From Mesorhizobium liriopis (GTDB taxonomy: Bacteria; Pseudomonadota; Alphaproteobacteria; Rhizobiales; Rhizobiaceae), in the NCBI RefSeq assembly GCF_024053505.1, contig NZ_JAMXQS010000006.1:1-64000 (forward strand): 64,000 nt of DNA, written 5' to 3'. Positions within the stretch are counted from its first letter, which is position 1; every line of letters starts with the position of its first letter. The notes under the pieces are model-generated. The model saw only the letters and a program-made list of their open reading frames with translations. It searched no databases and was not told the origin of the DNA. Position numbers and translations under genes: made by a program. Shown here one piece after another: positions 17,629 to 27,267 of this stretch.

Positions 17629-20094
17629 ATGCCCGCATTCTCTCCAGGCCTTGAGAAGGCCCTCCACCAGGCGCTCACATTGGCCAATGAGCGCCATCAC
17701 GAATATGCCACGCTGGAGCACCTGCTCCTGGCGCTGATCGACGACACCGACGCGGCCGCGGTGATGCGCGCCTGCAATGTCGATCTCAGTGAACTCAAGC
17801 GCACGGTGCTGACCTATATCGACACCGAGCTCGACAATCTCGTTACCGGCTATGACGAGGACTCGAAGCCGACCGCCGGTTTCCAGCGCGTGATCCAGCG
17901 CGCGGTGATCCATGTGCAGTCATCCGGCCGCGAGGAAGTGTCCGGCGCCAATGTGCTCGTCGCGATCTTCGCGGAGCGCGAAAGCCATGCCGCCTACTTC
18001 CTGCAAGAGCAGCAGATGACCCGCTATGACGCGGTCAACTATATCAGCCACGGCATCGCCAAGCGGGCCGGCGCGAGCGAGGCGCGGAGCCCGCGTGGGT
18101 CCGACGACGAGCCGCTGCAGAACGGTGCGCAGGACGGCGAGGACAACAAGAAGAAGCCGCAGGACGCGCTTTCGGCCTACTGCGTCAACCTCAACCAGAA
18201 GGCCAAGTCGGGCCGCATCGATCCGCTGATCGGGCGCATGAACGAGGTCAACCGTACGATCCAGGTGCTGTGCCGCCGCTCCAAGAACAACCCGCTTTAC
18301 GTGGGCGATCCCGGCGTGGGCAAGACGGCCATCGCCGAAGGCCTCGCTAAGCGCATCGTCGAGAAGGACGTGCCCGAGGTTCTGCAGGACGCGACGATCT
18401 TCTCGCTCGACATGGGCACACTGCTTGCCGGCACGCGCTATCGCGGCGACTTCGAGGAGCGGCTCAAGCAGGTCGTGAAGGAGCTCGAGGAGTATCCAGG
18501 CGCGGTGCTGTTCATCGACGAGATCCACACCGTGATCGGTGCGGGTGCGACGTCGGGCGGCGCGATGGATGCTTCGAACCTCCTGAAGCCAGCCCTGTCT
18601 TCGGGTGCGATCCGTTGCATCGGTTCGACGACCTACAAGGAGTATCGCCAGTTCTTCGAGAAGGACCGCGCGCTGGTGCGGCGCTTCCAGAAGATCGACG
18701 TGAACGAGCCTTCGGTCGATGACGCCATCGAGATCATGAAGGGGCTCAAGCCGTACTTCGAAGAGTTCCACAAGGTGAAGTACAGCTCGGATGCCATCAA
18801 GGCCGCCGTGGAGCTTTCGGCGCGTTACATCAACGACCGCAAGCTGCCGGACAAGGCCATCGACGTGATCGACGAGACCGGCGCCTCGCAGATGCTTCTG
18901 CCCGAGAACAAGCGGAAGAAGACGATCAGCGTGAAGGAGATCGAAGCGACGATCGCCACGATGGCGCGCATTCCGCCGAAGACCGTTTCGGCCGACGACG
19001 AGCAGGTGCTGGCCAATCTCGAAAGCGAGCTGAAGCGCGTGGTCTATGGCCAGGACACGGCCATCACTGCACTGACCTCGGCGATCAAGCTGGCCCGCGC
19101 CGGGCTGCGCGAGCCGGACAAGCCGATCGGCTCCTACCTGTTCTCCGGCCCGACCGGCGTCGGCAAGACGGAGGTGGCGAAGCAGCTGGCGGCCTCGCTC
19201 GGGGTGGAACTCCTGCGCTTCGACATGTCGGAGTATATGGAGCGCCATACCGTGAGCCGCCTGATCGGCGCGCCTCCCGGCTATGTCGGCTTCGACCAGG
19301 GCGGCCTGCTGACGGATGGCGTGGACCAGCATCCGCACTGCGTGCTCTTGCTCGACGAGGTCGAGAAGGCGCATCCGGACCTGTTCAACATCCTGTTGCA
19401 GGTGATGGACCACGGCAAGCTGACCGACCACAACGGCAAGCAGATCGACTTCCGCAACGTGATCCTGATCATGACCACGAATGCGGGTGCCTCCGAGATG
19501 CAGCGTGCCGCGATCGGCTTCGGCTCGTCCAGGCGCACGGGCGACGACGAGGAGGCGATCAACCGCCTGTTCACGCCGGAATTCCGCAACCGTCTGGATG
19601 CGATCATTCCGTTCGGTCCGCTGCCGGTTCCGGTGATCCATCAGGTGGTGCAGAAGTTCGTGCTCCAGCTCGAAGCCCAGCTTTCCGAGCGTGGCGTGAC
19701 CTTCGACCTTGCACCCGAGGCCATCGCGTGGCTGGCCGACAAGGGCTATGACGAGCGCATGGGCGCGCGTCCGCTGGGCCGGGTCATCCAGGAGCACATC
19801 AAGAAGCCGTTGGCGGAAGAGGTGCTGTTCGGACGGCTCAAGAACGGCGGCACCGTGAAGGTGACGGTGGAAAAGAAGGAGTCCGGCGAAACCGGGCTGC
19901 ATCTGGAATCGATCGCCGGCGAAGTGCCGGTGAAGCCGAAGAAGGAAGAGCCGGAAGGCGAGCCGCAGGCGCGCAAGAGCCCGACCCGCAAGTCGTCCAA
20001 GCGAGATGATGGCGAGGACGATGCCGGTGGTGGCGAGGGCGGCAAAGAAGGGGGCAAGCGCAGCCTCGTTCCGCAGCTTCCGCGCAAGAACTGA
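17629..20094 (+). CDS. clpA: ATP-dependent Clp protease ATP-binding subunit ClpA
   Basis: 821 residues. The N-domain (about 1-145) binds ClpS; two AAA+ modules follow, with Walker A motifs GDPGVGKT at 227-234 and GPTGVGKT at about 507-514 and Walker [10 protein letters not shown] in the first. The ring unfolds substrates for ClpP. The last ~55 residues form a low-complexity charged tail (Lys, Glu, Gly, Asp, Ser) beyond the usual C-terminus, a feature of Hyphomicrobiales ClpA. Transcribed with clpS; a strong terminator follows. Confidence 0.97.
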   Translation: MPAFSPGLEKALHQALTLANERHHEYATLEHLLLALIDDTDAAAVMRACNVDLSELKRTVLTYIDTELDNLVTGYDEDSKPTAGFQRVIQRAVIHVQSSGREEVSGANVLVAIFAERESHAAYFLQEQQMTRYDAVNYISHGIAKRAGASEARSPRGSDDEPLQNGAQDGEDNKKKPQDALSAYCVNLNQKAKSGRIDPLIGRMNEVNRTIQVLCRRSKNNPLYVGDPGVGKTAIAEGLAKRIVEKDVPEVLQDATIFSLDMGTLLAGTRYRGDFEERLKQVVKELEEYPGAVLFIDEIHTVIGAGATSGGAMDASNLLKPALSSGAIRCIGSTTYKEYRQFFEKDRALVRRFQKIDVNEPSVDDAIEIMKGLKPYFEEFHKVKYSSDAIKAAVELSARYINDRKLPDKAIDVIDETGASQMLLPENKRKKTISVKEIEATIATMARIPPKTVSADDEQVLANLESELKRVVYGQDTAITALTSAIKLARAGLREPDKPIGSYLFSGPTGVGKTEVAKQLAASLGVELLRFDMSEYMERHTVSRLIGAPPGYVGFDQGGLLTDGVDQHPHCVLLLDEVEKAHPDLFNILLQVMDHGKLTDHNGKQIDFRNVILIMTTNAGASEMQRAAIGFGSSRRTGDDEEAINRLFTPEFRNRLDAIIPFGPLPVPVIHQVVQKFVLQLEAQLSERGVTFDLAPEAIAWLADKGYDERMGARPLGRVIQEHIKKPLAEEVLFGRLKNGGTVKVTVEKKESGETGLHLESIAGEVPVKPKKEEPEGEPQARKSPTRKSSKRDDGEDDAGGGEGGKEGGKRSLVPQLPRKN

Positions 20095-20103
20095 CGAAAC
20101 AGG

Positions 20104-20130
20104 GGGGCGGCCTTCGGGCCGCTCCTTTTC
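20104..20130 (+). terminator. Intrinsic terminator after clpA
   Basis: Bases 20104-20112 pair with 20117-20125 (9 bp including one G-U) around a TTCG tetraloop, followed by TTTTCTTTT. Clear terminator for clpSA. Confidence 0.88.
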
Positions 20131-20163
20131 TTTTCGGGCTCTGGTCCGCTAAGGACGAGGCCC

Positions 20164-20889
20164 ATGCCGCTTTCCCCAGAATCACATCTATCCTGGTTCC
20201 GCGCGGGCTGCCGCGCGGCGCTTTCTGTGCCCGGCTTCATCCTGCTTGCCGCCTTTGTCGGTTTCGCAGGGCTGGCTAACGCGGCGGGCTTCACGCTCGC
20301 GCAGACGCTTTTCACGGTGCTGACGATCTGGGCGCTGCCCTCGATGGTGGTGCTGGTGGGCTCGGTGCAGAACGGGCTGTCACTGCCTGCGACCGCTCTG
20401 GCGGTGGCGCTTTCCGCAGTGCGGCTGATGCCGATGGTGGTGGCGCTGGTGCCGGAGATGCGGGACGCGAAAACGCGCCGCGTGACGCTCTACTTCCTGT
20501 CGCACTTCATCGCCGTCACCTCCTGGGTGATGTCGTTTCAGAGGTTTCCGGACATCCCGCGCGAGCAGCGCACGAGCTTCTATGCTGGCCTGGCGGCGAT
20601 GCTGATGGTGATGAACCTCGCGGTGGTCGCAGTGGTGCATCCGCTGGCGAAGGAGCTGCCGCCCACACTCTCCGCGCTGCTGCTGTTTCTGACGCCGATG
20701 TATTTCCTGACTTCGCTCTGGGGCTCGGCGCGGGAGATCGCGGGCGCCTATGCGATGCTGCTTGGGCTGGTGCTCGGGCCCATCTGCCACGTGCTGGTGC
20801 CGCAGGCCGACCTCCTGGTGTCGGGGCTTGTCGGTGGCGCGCTGGCTTACGGATTGCAGCGTTGGCAGCAGGGCCGCAGAGGCGCATGA
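20164..20889 (+). CDS. azlC: AzlC family branched-chain amino acid exporter, large subunit
   Basis: 241 residues, highly hydrophobic, with about six to eight membrane helices. The N-terminal half with FILLAAFVGFAGLANAAGF and the later SHFIAVTSWVMSFQRFP fit the AzlC/YgaZ family, which with a small AzlD/YgaH partner exports branched-chain amino acids or analogues. The gene overlaps azlD by 4 bases (ATGA), the usual pairing. Substrate is inferred from the family. Confidence 0.88.
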   Translation: MPLSPESHLSWFRAGCRAALSVPGFILLAAFVGFAGLANAAGFTLAQTLFTVLTIWALPSMVVLVGSVQNGLSLPATALAVALSAVRLMPMVVALVPEMRDAKTRRVTLYFLSHFIAVTSWVMSFQRFPDIPREQRTSFYAGLAAMLMVMNLAVVAVVHPLAKELPPTLSALLLFLTPMYFLTSLWGSAREIAGAYAMLLGLVLGPICHVLVPQADLLVSGLVGGALAYGLQRWQQGRRGA

Positions 20890-21233
20890 CGTTCGACGCG
20901 TTCAGCCATCCGCTCTGGCCGTATCTGTTCATCCTCGTCGCCGGAAGTTTCGCGACGGATATCTGGCGCTTTCTCGGCGTCCATTTCGGCAGCCGGATCG
21001 ACCCGGATTCGGAGGCGCTGGTGATGGTGCGGACGCTGGCGACCGCGCTGGTGGCCGGTGTGATCGGCAACCAGATCGTGTTTCCGAGCGGCGCGCTGGC
21101 GGATGTGCCGCTGCTTTTGCGAATCGGCGCGGCGGCGGCGGGGTTTGCGGCCTACCTCGTTCTCGGCAAGCGCGTGCTGGTCGGCATCGTCATTGCCGAG
21201 GCGGTCCTGCTCATAGGAATTCTGCTGAATTAG
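20886..21233 (+). CDS. azlD: AzlD domain protein, small exporter subunit
   Basis: 115 residues with about four hydrophobic helices, the size of the AzlD/YgaH subunit. The start at 20886 overlaps the azlC stop (ATGA), which argues for coupled translation and a two-part transporter. Its stop overlaps the stop of the opposing HIT gene by 4 bases. Confidence 0.85.
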   Translation: MTFDAFSHPLWPYLFILVAGSFATDIWRFLGVHFGSRIDPDSEALVMVRTLATALVAGVIGNQIVFPSGALADVPLLLRIGAAAAGFAAYLVLGKRVLVGIVIAEAVLLIGILLN

Positions 21234-21655
21234 AAGCCGAGTGCGCCGATGATGAGTTCGGCGTTCCGTGCGAGCACGTCGGGCTTCTCCATCTCGGTCG
21301 TGGGCGGCGAAAGGGGCACGCCTTCGAAGCGCGGTATGATGTGGACGTGGAGGTGGAACACCACCTGCCCGCCCGCGGACTCATTGAATTGCTGAACGGT
21401 GACGCCATCGGCATCGAAGGCCTTTACGACGGCACGGGCGAGTTTCTGCGTGGTGACCGCAACATGCGCGAGGCTGTCGGGCGCCACGTCGAGGATGTTG
21501 CGCGCTGGCGCCTTGGGGATGACGAGGCAGTGGCCTCTGCCGCGGGGCATGATGTCCATGAAGGCGAAGGTGTGCTCGTCTTCGTAGAGCTTTTGGGCGG
21601 GAAGCTCGCCGCGCAGGATCTTGGCGAACACGTTGCTCTTGTCATAGTCCGCCAT
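21230..21655 (-). CDS. HIT family (histidine triad) hydrolase
   Basis: 141 residues. The histidine triad HLHVH lies at residues 101-105, followed by IIPRF; GHCLVIPKAP is also typical. The family hydrolyses nucleotide phosphoramidates and related AMP-lysine-type adducts (HinT-like). Start at 21655 (MADYDKSNVFAKIL) overlaps the upstream FemAB-like gene by 14 bases, so they are probably co-translated. Confidence 0.93.
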   Translation of the reverse strand: MADYDKSNVFAKILRGELPAQKLYEDEHTFAFMDIMPRGRGHCLVIPKAPARNILDVAPDSLAHVAVTTQKLARAVVKAFDADGVTVQQFNESAGGQVVFHLHVHIIPRFEGVPLSPPTTEMEKPDVLARNAELIIGALGF

Positions 21656-22835
21656 CGTCGCTGTCCTTCGCGTCTTTCCTGAACGGGGCATGTTCGGCGT
21701 AATAGGCGCCGGCCATTTCGACCTGTCGCGATTCCTGCCGCAGATAGTCTGCCACGGCGCGGCGCAGGCCGGGATGGGTGAAATAATGCGCTGACTGCGT
21801 TTCCACCGGCTGGTAGCCGCGCGCCAGCTTGTGCTCGCCCTGCGCGCCGGCTTCAACCACGCGCAGCTTGCGCTCGATCGCGAAATCGATGGCCTGATGG
21901 TAGCAGACCTCGAAATGCAGGAAGGGGTGGTCCTCGACGCAGCCCCAGTTGCGGCCGAACAACGTGTCCGCGCCGATGAAGTTGATGGCGCCTGCGATGT
22001 AACGACCCTCGCGCCTGGCCATGACGAGCAGGATGTCGTCGGCCATGCGCTCGCCGATCAGCGAGAAGAAGCGGCGGTTGAGATAGGGGCGGCCCCATTT
22101 GCGGGAGCCGGTGTCCATGTAGAAGGCGAAGAAGGCATCCCACGCGGATTCCGTGAGATTCTTGCCCGTCAGCCATTCGACCGTGATCCCGGACGAAAGG
22201 GCTTCGCGGCGCTCCTTCTTCAGCCCCTTGCGCTTGCGCGAGGAGAGGGTGGCGAGGAAGTCGTCGTAGGATGCGTAGCCGTCGTTGAAGAAGTGGAACT
22301 GCTGGTCGATGCGGCGGAGAAAATCCGCGCTTTCAAGAGCGGCCATGTCTTCGTCGGTGGCAAAGGTGACGTGAGCGGAGGAAATGTTGAGCTTTTCGGC
22401 GACGGCACGGAGGGCGGCGGCGAGGACGGGTTTGCGCTCGGGTGCATCGGCGGGGGCCAGCAGACGGGGACCGGTGGCGGGGGTGAAGGGGACGGAGACC
22501 TGGAGCTTGGGGTAATAGTCACCGCCCGCGCGCTCCAGCGCGTCGGCCCAGCCATGGTCGAAGACATATTCGCCTTGGCTGTGGGATTTGAGGTAGCCGG
22601 GCACGGCGCCGAGAAGCTTGCCGTCGGACGATTCCAGCCGGAGGTGATTGCCCTGCCAGCCGGTGCGGGCGGTGGCGCAGCCGGAATCTTCGAGGCTGAG
22701 CAGGAATTCGCGCGACAGGAAAGGGTTGTAGCCGGGCTCGCCGCGCGTGGTGCCGGCGAGGCTGCTCCACTCCGCCGGCGAAAAGTCCGTGATGCTCGAA
22801 ACGACGCGCACGAGCGCGTCAGGCGTCTCAGGCAA
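21642..22835 (-). CDS. GNAT / FemAB-like protein (DUF482, PF04339-type)
   Basis: 397 residues. The sequence fits the family once called 'peptidoglycan biosynthesis/recognition' (DUF482), predicted to have a tandem GNAT fold as in FemAB. Typical stretches are YNPFLSREFLLSLEDSG near the N-terminus and ALNFI-type and FEVCYHQAIDFAIER near the C-terminus. Substrate and reaction are unknown. The stop of the upstream GDPD gene overlaps its start by 8 bases and its own end overlaps the HIT gene. Confidence 0.85.
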   Translation of the reverse strand: MPETPDALVRVVSSITDFSPAEWSSLAGTTRGEPGYNPFLSREFLLSLEDSGCATARTGWQGNHLRLESSDGKLLGAVPGYLKSHSQGEYVFDHGWADALERAGGDYYPKLQVSVPFTPATGPRLLAPADAPERKPVLAAALRAVAEKLNISSAHVTFATDEDMAALESADFLRRIDQQFHFFNDGYASYDDFLATLSSRKRKGLKKERREALSSGITVEWLTGKNLTESAWDAFFAFYMDTGSRKWGRPYLNRRFFSLIGERMADDILLVMARREGRYIAGAINFIGADTLFGRNWGCVEDHPFLHFEVCYHQAIDFAIERKLRVVEAGAQGEHKLARGYQPVETQSAHYFTHPGLRRAVADYLRQESRQVEMAGAYYAEHAPFRKDAKDSDDGGL

Positions 22836-23556
22836 GAGCGGCGAACTCCGGCTCGAAGCCTTCGAAGGTCATCTGGTCCGCATGGGCCTGGGTTTGGCTC
22901 ACCGCAGCCTCGTCGCGGACCGTCCACGTGATCACCGGCATCTGCAGCCTTTCGCGCACGAATGAGACGAAGCGGTTGGGCAGGGCCGCCACCTCGTAGG
23001 ACACGAAAGATATGCCATGGGCGAGCATGGAGAAGTGGGCTTCGATCAACCCTTCGCTACTGCCATAAGCGGTGAGCCCAGCAGGGATGCCGGCGGCGTC
23101 GAGCGGGAAGCGGCGGATGATCCAGTGGTCGAAGGACATGATCGCGACCTGGCCCTCATAGAGAGCGAGCTGTTCGGCGACGCGGGCGACGAGGCCGTCG
23201 TCGTGACCGGGAATGCCCTTGATCTCGATCACGAGCGGCACGCGGCCGGCTACCAGCCTCAGCATCTCGGCGAGCGTCGGCACGTGGTCATGCGTGCCGC
23301 CGACCTTCAGCGCCTGAAGCTCGGCGGCGGTTCGCTGCCAGACATAGCCGTCCTCGCCGGTGAGGCGGGTCAAACCGTCATCATGGAAGACGACGGGGAT
23401 GCCATCGAGCGAGAGATGGACGTCGCATTCGATGGCGTAACCGCGATGTGCTGCGCGCTCGAAGGCGGAAAGCGTGTTTTCCCAGCATTGCTGGTTGCCG
23501 TCATGCAGCCCGCGATGGGCGATGGGGCGATGGGTCAGCCAGGAAATATCGGCCAT
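22828..23556 (-). CDS. Glycerophosphodiester phosphodiesterase family protein
   Basis: 242 residues. Begins MADISWLTHRPIAHRGLHDG: the His-Arg pair at 14-15, then WENTLSAF, IECDVHLSLDG and VVFHDD are the GDPD catalytic and metal-binding motifs. It would cleave glycerophosphodiesters from phospholipid turnover to glycerol-3-phosphate and an alcohol. No signal peptide, so cytoplasmic. Middle gene of a tightly overlapping leftward set with FemAB-like and HIT. Confidence 0.92.
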   Translation of the reverse strand: MADISWLTHRPIAHRGLHDGNQQCWENTLSAFERAAHRGYAIECDVHLSLDGIPVVFHDDGLTRLTGEDGYVWQRTAAELQALKVGGTHDHVPTLAEMLRLVAGRVPLVIEIKGIPGHDDGLVARVAEQLALYEGQVAIMSFDHWIIRRFPLDAAGIPAGLTAYGSSEGLIEAHFSMLAHGISFVSYEVAALPNRFVSFVRERLQMPVITWTVRDEAAVSQTQAHADQMTFEGFEPEFAALA

Positions 23557-23597
23557 GGATATCTGCCTCAGGGACTCTCTGAAAATGTTCTCGGGTC

Positions 23598-23627
23598 GGG
23601 CCAGCGGTTCTTTCGCTGCGCTGGCCC
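23598..23627 (-). promoter_or_regulatory. Hairpin between ridA and the GDPD gene
   Basis: Bases 23598-23606 pair perfectly with 23619-23627 (9 bp, mostly G-C, 12-base loop). No T-run follows on the minus strand, so it may be an attenuator or 3'-stabilising structure for ridA rather than a plain terminator. Confidence 0.45.
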
Positions 23628-23654
23628 TCCATCGATGAATTCCCGAACAGTCTC

Positions 23655-24125
23655 TTACTCGGCTACCTCGATGACCGCTTCGACCTCGACCGGCGCGTTC
23701 AGGGGAAGCGCGGCCATGCCGATGGCGGAGCGGGCGTGCTTCCCCTTTTCTTCGCCGAGCACTTCGACCAGGAAATCCGATGCACCGTTGGCGACGACCG
23801 ACTGGCTGGTGAAGCTTGGATCGGAGGCGATGAAGGCGGTGATCTTCACGATGCGCTTGATCTTGTCGAGATCGCCGAGCTCGGCCTTGGCGATGGCCAG
23901 GATGTTGATGGCACAAAGGCGCGCGGCGGCCTTGGCGTCTTCCGGCGAAACGTCACGGCCGACAATGCCGGTGGTTTCGAGCTTGTCGTTGACGAAAGGC
24001 AGCTGGCCCGAGGTGAAGATGAGGTTGCCGGTGCGCGTGTAGGGCACATAGTTGGCGGCGGGTGCTGCCACTGCGGGCAGTGTGATGCCTTGTGCCTGAA
24101 GCTTCTGTTCTGCCTGTCCTGCCAT
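23655..24125 (-). CDS. RidA family protein (enamine/imine deaminase-like)
   Basis: 156 residues of the YjgF/YER057c/UK114 fold, of the longer type. Conserved regions include NLIFTSGQLPF, then DLDKIKRIVKITAFIAS and the C-terminal PLNAPVEVEAVIEVAE. Classical RidA hydrolyses reactive 2-aminoacrylate released by PLP enzymes; this protein has the longer, archetype-divergent form, and the catalytic arginine expected near the C-terminal half is not evident, so activity is uncertain. Divergent from the eipB-like gene. Confidence 0.88.
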   Translation of the reverse strand: MAGQAEQKLQAQGITLPAVAAPAANYVPYTRTGNLIFTSGQLPFVNDKLETTGIVGRDVSPEDAKAAARLCAINILAIAKAELGDLDKIKRIVKITAFIASDPSFTSQSVVANGASDFLVEVLGEEKGKHARSAIGMAALPLNAPVEVEAVIEVAE

Positions 24126-24248
24126 CGGTGCCGTCCTGCTCTGATGTGCGGCATCGGAGCTGCGTTTTTCGCCTCGCTTCCGCCACCGCTTCCGGTATGT
24201 TCGATCACCCGAAGCGGCGATCAGCGTTGGCCGCCATGGAGTTGATCG

Positions 24249-25076
24249 ATGTTCAAGTTGCGGCTCGTGACAACCTTGTTGGCCTCGGTGGCCGGGCTGG
24301 GTTCAGCCTTCGCCGCGCCGCTGCTCGTGCCGCATCGCGCGGTTTACGACCTCGTGCTCGATCAGGCAACCGACCGTTCGGGGATCACCGGGCTTCAAGG
24401 CCGCATGGTCTATGAGTTCAACGGCAACGAGTGCGAAGGCTACACGGTGACCTTTCGGTTCGTGACGCAGATCGCCACGAATGACAGCTCGCGCGTGACC
24501 GACCAGCAGACCACGACCTTCGAGGGCGGCGACGGCAACTCGTTCCGATTCGTCACGAAGTCGTTCGTGGATCAGGCGCTCGACAAGGAGATCCGCGGCG
24601 AGGCCAAGGTGGAGCCGGACAAGCTCGACGTTGAAATCCAGCAGCCATCCGCGCAGAGCCTTTCGCTGGCGAAGTCTCAGTTCCCGACGCGGCATCTGAT
24701 GGAGATGATCGACAAGGCCGAGAAGGGCGAGACCTTCTACGAAACGAGCCTGTTCGACGGCTCGGACGACGCCGACAAGGTGATGACGACGACCGTCGTG
24801 GTGGGCAAGAAGACGGCCGCGCCGAGCGACGACCCAGAGCTGCCGGCGGCGCCCGGGCTCGCCAAGGACCAGTATTGGCCCGTCGAGATCGCCTATTTCG
24901 ACACCGGCAAGAACGATGGCGAGGGGCTGCCGGAATATCGCACCAGCTTCAAGCTGCACGAGAACGGCGTGACGCGCGATCTCGTGATGGATTACGGCGA
25001 CTTCTCGATGAAAGGGAAGCTCGTGAACTTCTCGCTGCTTAAGCCTTCGACGGCTGCCTGCGACAAGCCGAAGTAA
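24249..25076 (+). CDS. eipB: EipB-like periplasmic cell envelope protein (DUF1849)
   Basis: 275 residues. A signal peptide (about 1-22, ending AFA) is followed by a single DUF1849 domain starting APLLVPHRAVYDLVLDQ. EipB in Brucella is a periplasmic beta-spiral protein needed for envelope integrity, with an internal disulfide; here two cysteines remain after signal cleavage, Cys62 (NECEGY) and Cys271 near the C-terminus, in positions that fit that disulfide. The gene lies just before rpsB, as in Brucella. Confidence 0.9.
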   Translation: MFKLRLVTTLLASVAGLGSAFAAPLLVPHRAVYDLVLDQATDRSGITGLQGRMVYEFNGNECEGYTVTFRFVTQIATNDSSRVTDQQTTTFEGGDGNSFRFVTKSFVDQALDKEIRGEAKVEPDKLDVEIQQPSAQSLSLAKSQFPTRHLMEMIDKAEKGETFYETSLFDGSDDADKVMTTTVVVGKKTAAPSDDPELPAAPGLAKDQYWPVEIAYFDTGKNDGEGLPEYRTSFKLHENGVTRDLVMDYGDFSMKGKLVNFSLLKPSTAACDKPK

Positions 25077-25115
25077 GGTCGTTCACCTTCGATAGCTCCG
25101 CCTGCGCGCAAAGGC

Positions 25116-25144
25116 TTGCGTGACGGCGCTTTGCCGCTTATATG
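25116..25144 (+). promoter_or_regulatory. Putative sigma-70 type promoter for rpsB
   Basis: TTGCGT at 25116-25121 and TATATG at 25139-25144 are separated by exactly 17 bases, a good match to the vegetative promoter pattern of alphaproteobacteria. Transcription would begin near 25151, giving an rpsB leader of about 120 bases. Found by eye; not confirmed by score. Confidence 0.5.
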
Positions 25145-25274
25145 CGCGGCTATTCCACACACGGGCTTTGGTTTCGGTTTCCGGGAGACATCCGGCCGAG
25201 ACCTCCGGTGGCATCCGGGAATTCCTCTCGGTGCCGATGGTCCGTGGAGGCTCAACCGGAAAGGAAACTGACTA

Positions 25275-26096
25275 ATGGCTCTGCCAGATTTCACCATGCG
25301 CCAGCTTTTGGAAGCCGGTGCGCATTTCGGCCACCAGACCCACCGCTGGAACCCGAAGATGGCGCCCTACATCTACGGCGCGCGCAACAACATCCACGTC
25401 ATCGACCTCAGCCAGAGCGTGCCGCTCCTGCATCAGGCGCTCAAGGTGGTGTCCGACACCGTGGCCCGTGGCGGTCGTGTGCTCTTCGTCGGCACCAAGC
25501 GCCAGGCTTCGGACATCATCGCCGACGCTGCGCAGCGCTCGGCGCAGTATTACGTGAATTCGCGTTGGCTCGGCGGCATGCTGACCAACTGGAAGACGAT
25601 CTCGAACTCGATCGCACGTCTCCGCAAGCTTGACCAGACGCTGGGCGAGGAAGGCTCGGGCTTCACCAAGAAGGAACGCCTGAATCTCGACCGCGAGCGC
25701 GAGAAGCTGAACAAGGCTCTCGGCGGCATCAAGGACATGGGCTCGACGCCTGACCTGATGTTCGTGATTGACACCAACAAGGAAGCGATCGCCATCCAGG
25801 AAGCCAAGCGTCTCGGCATTCCGGTCGTCGCGATCATCGATTCGAACTGCGATCCGGACGGCATCGACTATCCGATCCCGGGCAACGACGACGCCGCGCG
25901 CGCCATCCAGCTCTATTGCGACCTGATCGCGCGCGCCGCCGTTGACGGCATCGCCCGCCAGCAGGGTTCGTCGGGCTACGACATCGGCGCGGCCGAAGAG
26001 GCTCCGATCGAGCCGGCGCTCGAGGAGGCTCCTGCCGCTGAGGCTCCGGCGGCTGACGCTGCCGAGGCCAACACCGAAGTTCAGCAGTCGGCCTGA
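25275..26096 (+). CDS. rpsB: 30S ribosomal protein S2
   Basis: 273 residues beginning [21 protein letters not shown]. The S2 signatures [20 protein letters not shown] and the coiled-coil segment around 110-150 are present. Longer than E. coli S2 because of an Ala/Glu-rich C-terminal tail (about residues 235-273). S2 is the last protein to join the 30S subunit and recruits S1. AAGGAAACTGACTA precedes the start. Pairs with tsf downstream. Confidence 0.98.
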   Translation: MALPDFTMRQLLEAGAHFGHQTHRWNPKMAPYIYGARNNIHVIDLSQSVPLLHQALKVVSDTVARGGRVLFVGTKRQASDIIADAAQRSAQYYVNSRWLGGMLTNWKTISNSIARLRKLDQTLGEEGSGFTKKERLNLDREREKLNKALGGIKDMGSTPDLMFVIDTNKEAIAIQEAKRLGIPVVAIIDSNCDPDGIDYPIPGNDDAARAIQLYCDLIARAAVDGIARQQGSSGYDIGAAEEAPIEPALEEAPAAEAPAADAAEANTEVQQSA

Positions 26097-26111
26097 TCGC
26101 GTTTTTCATAT

Positions 26112-26183
26112 CCGGTCGGGCGGTTTCGGCCTGACCGGTCACATTCGTGTCGGGCGCATCGTTCATCAAACGGTGCGCCCGAC
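26112..26183 (+). terminator. Two strong hairpins between rpsB and tsf (possible attenuator)
   Basis: First stem: 26112-26121 with 26129-26138 (10 bp, one G-U, 7-base loop). Second stem: 26149-26163 with 26169-26183 (15 consecutive pairs with one G-U, 5-base loop CATCA), followed by CTGTTTC. The second is the longest perfect stem I found in the window. In E. coli rpsB and tsf are likewise separated by an attenuator-like terminator; a similar role here is inferred. Confidence 0.6.
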
Positions 26184-26212
26184 CTGTTTCAAGATACTGA
26201 CAAGAGGATGAG

Positions 26213-27136
26213 ATGAGCATCTCGGCTGCACAGGTAAAAGAACTCCGCGAAGCCACCGGCGCGGGCATGATGGATTGCAAGGCCGCGCTCGGCGAAACCA
26301 ATGGCGACATGGAAGCCGCCATCGACTGGCTGCGCAAGAAGGGCATCGCCAAGGCCGACAAGAAGGCCGGCCGCACGGCGGCCGAAGGCCTGATCGGCGT
26401 CGCGTCGGAAGGCAACAAGGCGGTCGTCGTCGAGGTCAATTCCGAGACGGATTTCGTGGCCCGCAACGACGCGTTCCAGCAGATCGTGCGCAATGTGGCG
26501 CAGGTGGCGCTCGAGACGGACGGCTCGACGGATGCTGTGGCCGAGGGCCGCTATCCGGGTGGAACGAAGTCGGTGACCGAGACCATCAAGGATGCGGTCG
26601 GCACGATCGGCGAGAATCTGAGCTTCCGCCGTTCGAAGCTGCTCGAAGTCAGCCAGGGCGCGGTGGCGACCTATGTGCACAACAGCGTCGGCGAGAACCT
26701 CGGCAAGCTGGGCGTGCTGGTGGCGATCGAGACCGCTGGCGACGCGGAAGCCGCGCGTAACTTCGCGCGTCAGGTTGCGATGCATGTGGCCGCGACCAAC
26801 CCGCTTTCGCTGAACGAGACCGATCTCGATCCGGCGGCCGTCGAGCGCGAGAAGGCGATCTTCTCCGATCAGGCGCGCCAGTCGGGCAAGCCGGAGAACA
26901 TCATCGAGAAGATGGTGGAAGGCCGTTTGCGCAAGTTCTACGAGGAAGTCGTGCTGGTGAAGCAGGCTTTCGTGCTCAACCCCGACCTGACCGTCGAAAA
27001 GGCGCTCAAGGAAGCCGAGAAGGAAATCGGTGCGCCGGCGAAGATTTCCGGTTTCGTGCGCTTCGCGCTGGGCGAGGGCATCGAGAAGGAAGAGTCTGAT
27101 TTCGCTGCGGAAGTCGCGGCAGCCGTGAAGAAGTAA
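26213..27136 (+). CDS. tsf: Elongation factor Ts
   Basis: 307 residues. The nucleotide exchange factor for EF-Tu. The N-terminal UBA-like domain has [19 protein letters not shown]; next comes the core with [13 protein letters not shown], the family signature including the TDF residues that contact EF-Tu. AAGAGGATGAG precedes the start. Confidence 0.98.
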   Translation: MSISAAQVKELREATGAGMMDCKAALGETNGDMEAAIDWLRKKGIAKADKKAGRTAAEGLIGVASEGNKAVVVEVNSETDFVARNDAFQQIVRNVAQVALETDGSTDAVAEGRYPGGTKSVTETIKDAVGTIGENLSFRRSKLLEVSQGAVATYVHNSVGENLGKLGVLVAIETAGDAEAARNFARQVAMHVAATNPLSLNETDLDPAAVEREKAIFSDQARQSGKPENIIEKMVEGRLRKFYEEVVLVKQAFVLNPDLTVEKALKEAEKEIGAPAKISGFVRFALGEGIEKEESDFAAEVAAAVKK

Positions 27137-27160
27137 GCGCAAGCACTTCGCTTCAACGAG

Positions 27161-27190
27161 GAGGGCGCCGCGTGACATCGCGGCGCCCTT
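27161..27190 (+). terminator. Terminator-like hairpin after tsf
   Basis: Bases 27163-27172 pair perfectly with 27179-27188 (10 G-C-rich pairs, 6-base loop), extended by an A-T and a G-U pair at the base. The following sequence is TTCGTG rather than a full T-run, so termination could be partial or factor-assisted. Ends the rpsB-tsf unit before pyrH. Confidence 0.6.
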
Positions 27191-27267
27191 CGTGTATCCG
27201 CCGTTTCGCTGCGCGAGAACTCGCGCCGGCTCAGCCCTTAGTTTTGCGTCTTAGCGATGGAGCCCCG

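Noticed and set aside
17920-19902. 660-residue open frame on the minus strand across clpA
   Set aside because: Mirrors the codon pattern of clpA in high-GC DNA, is Leu/Arg/His-rich and like no family; clpA is certain on the other strand.
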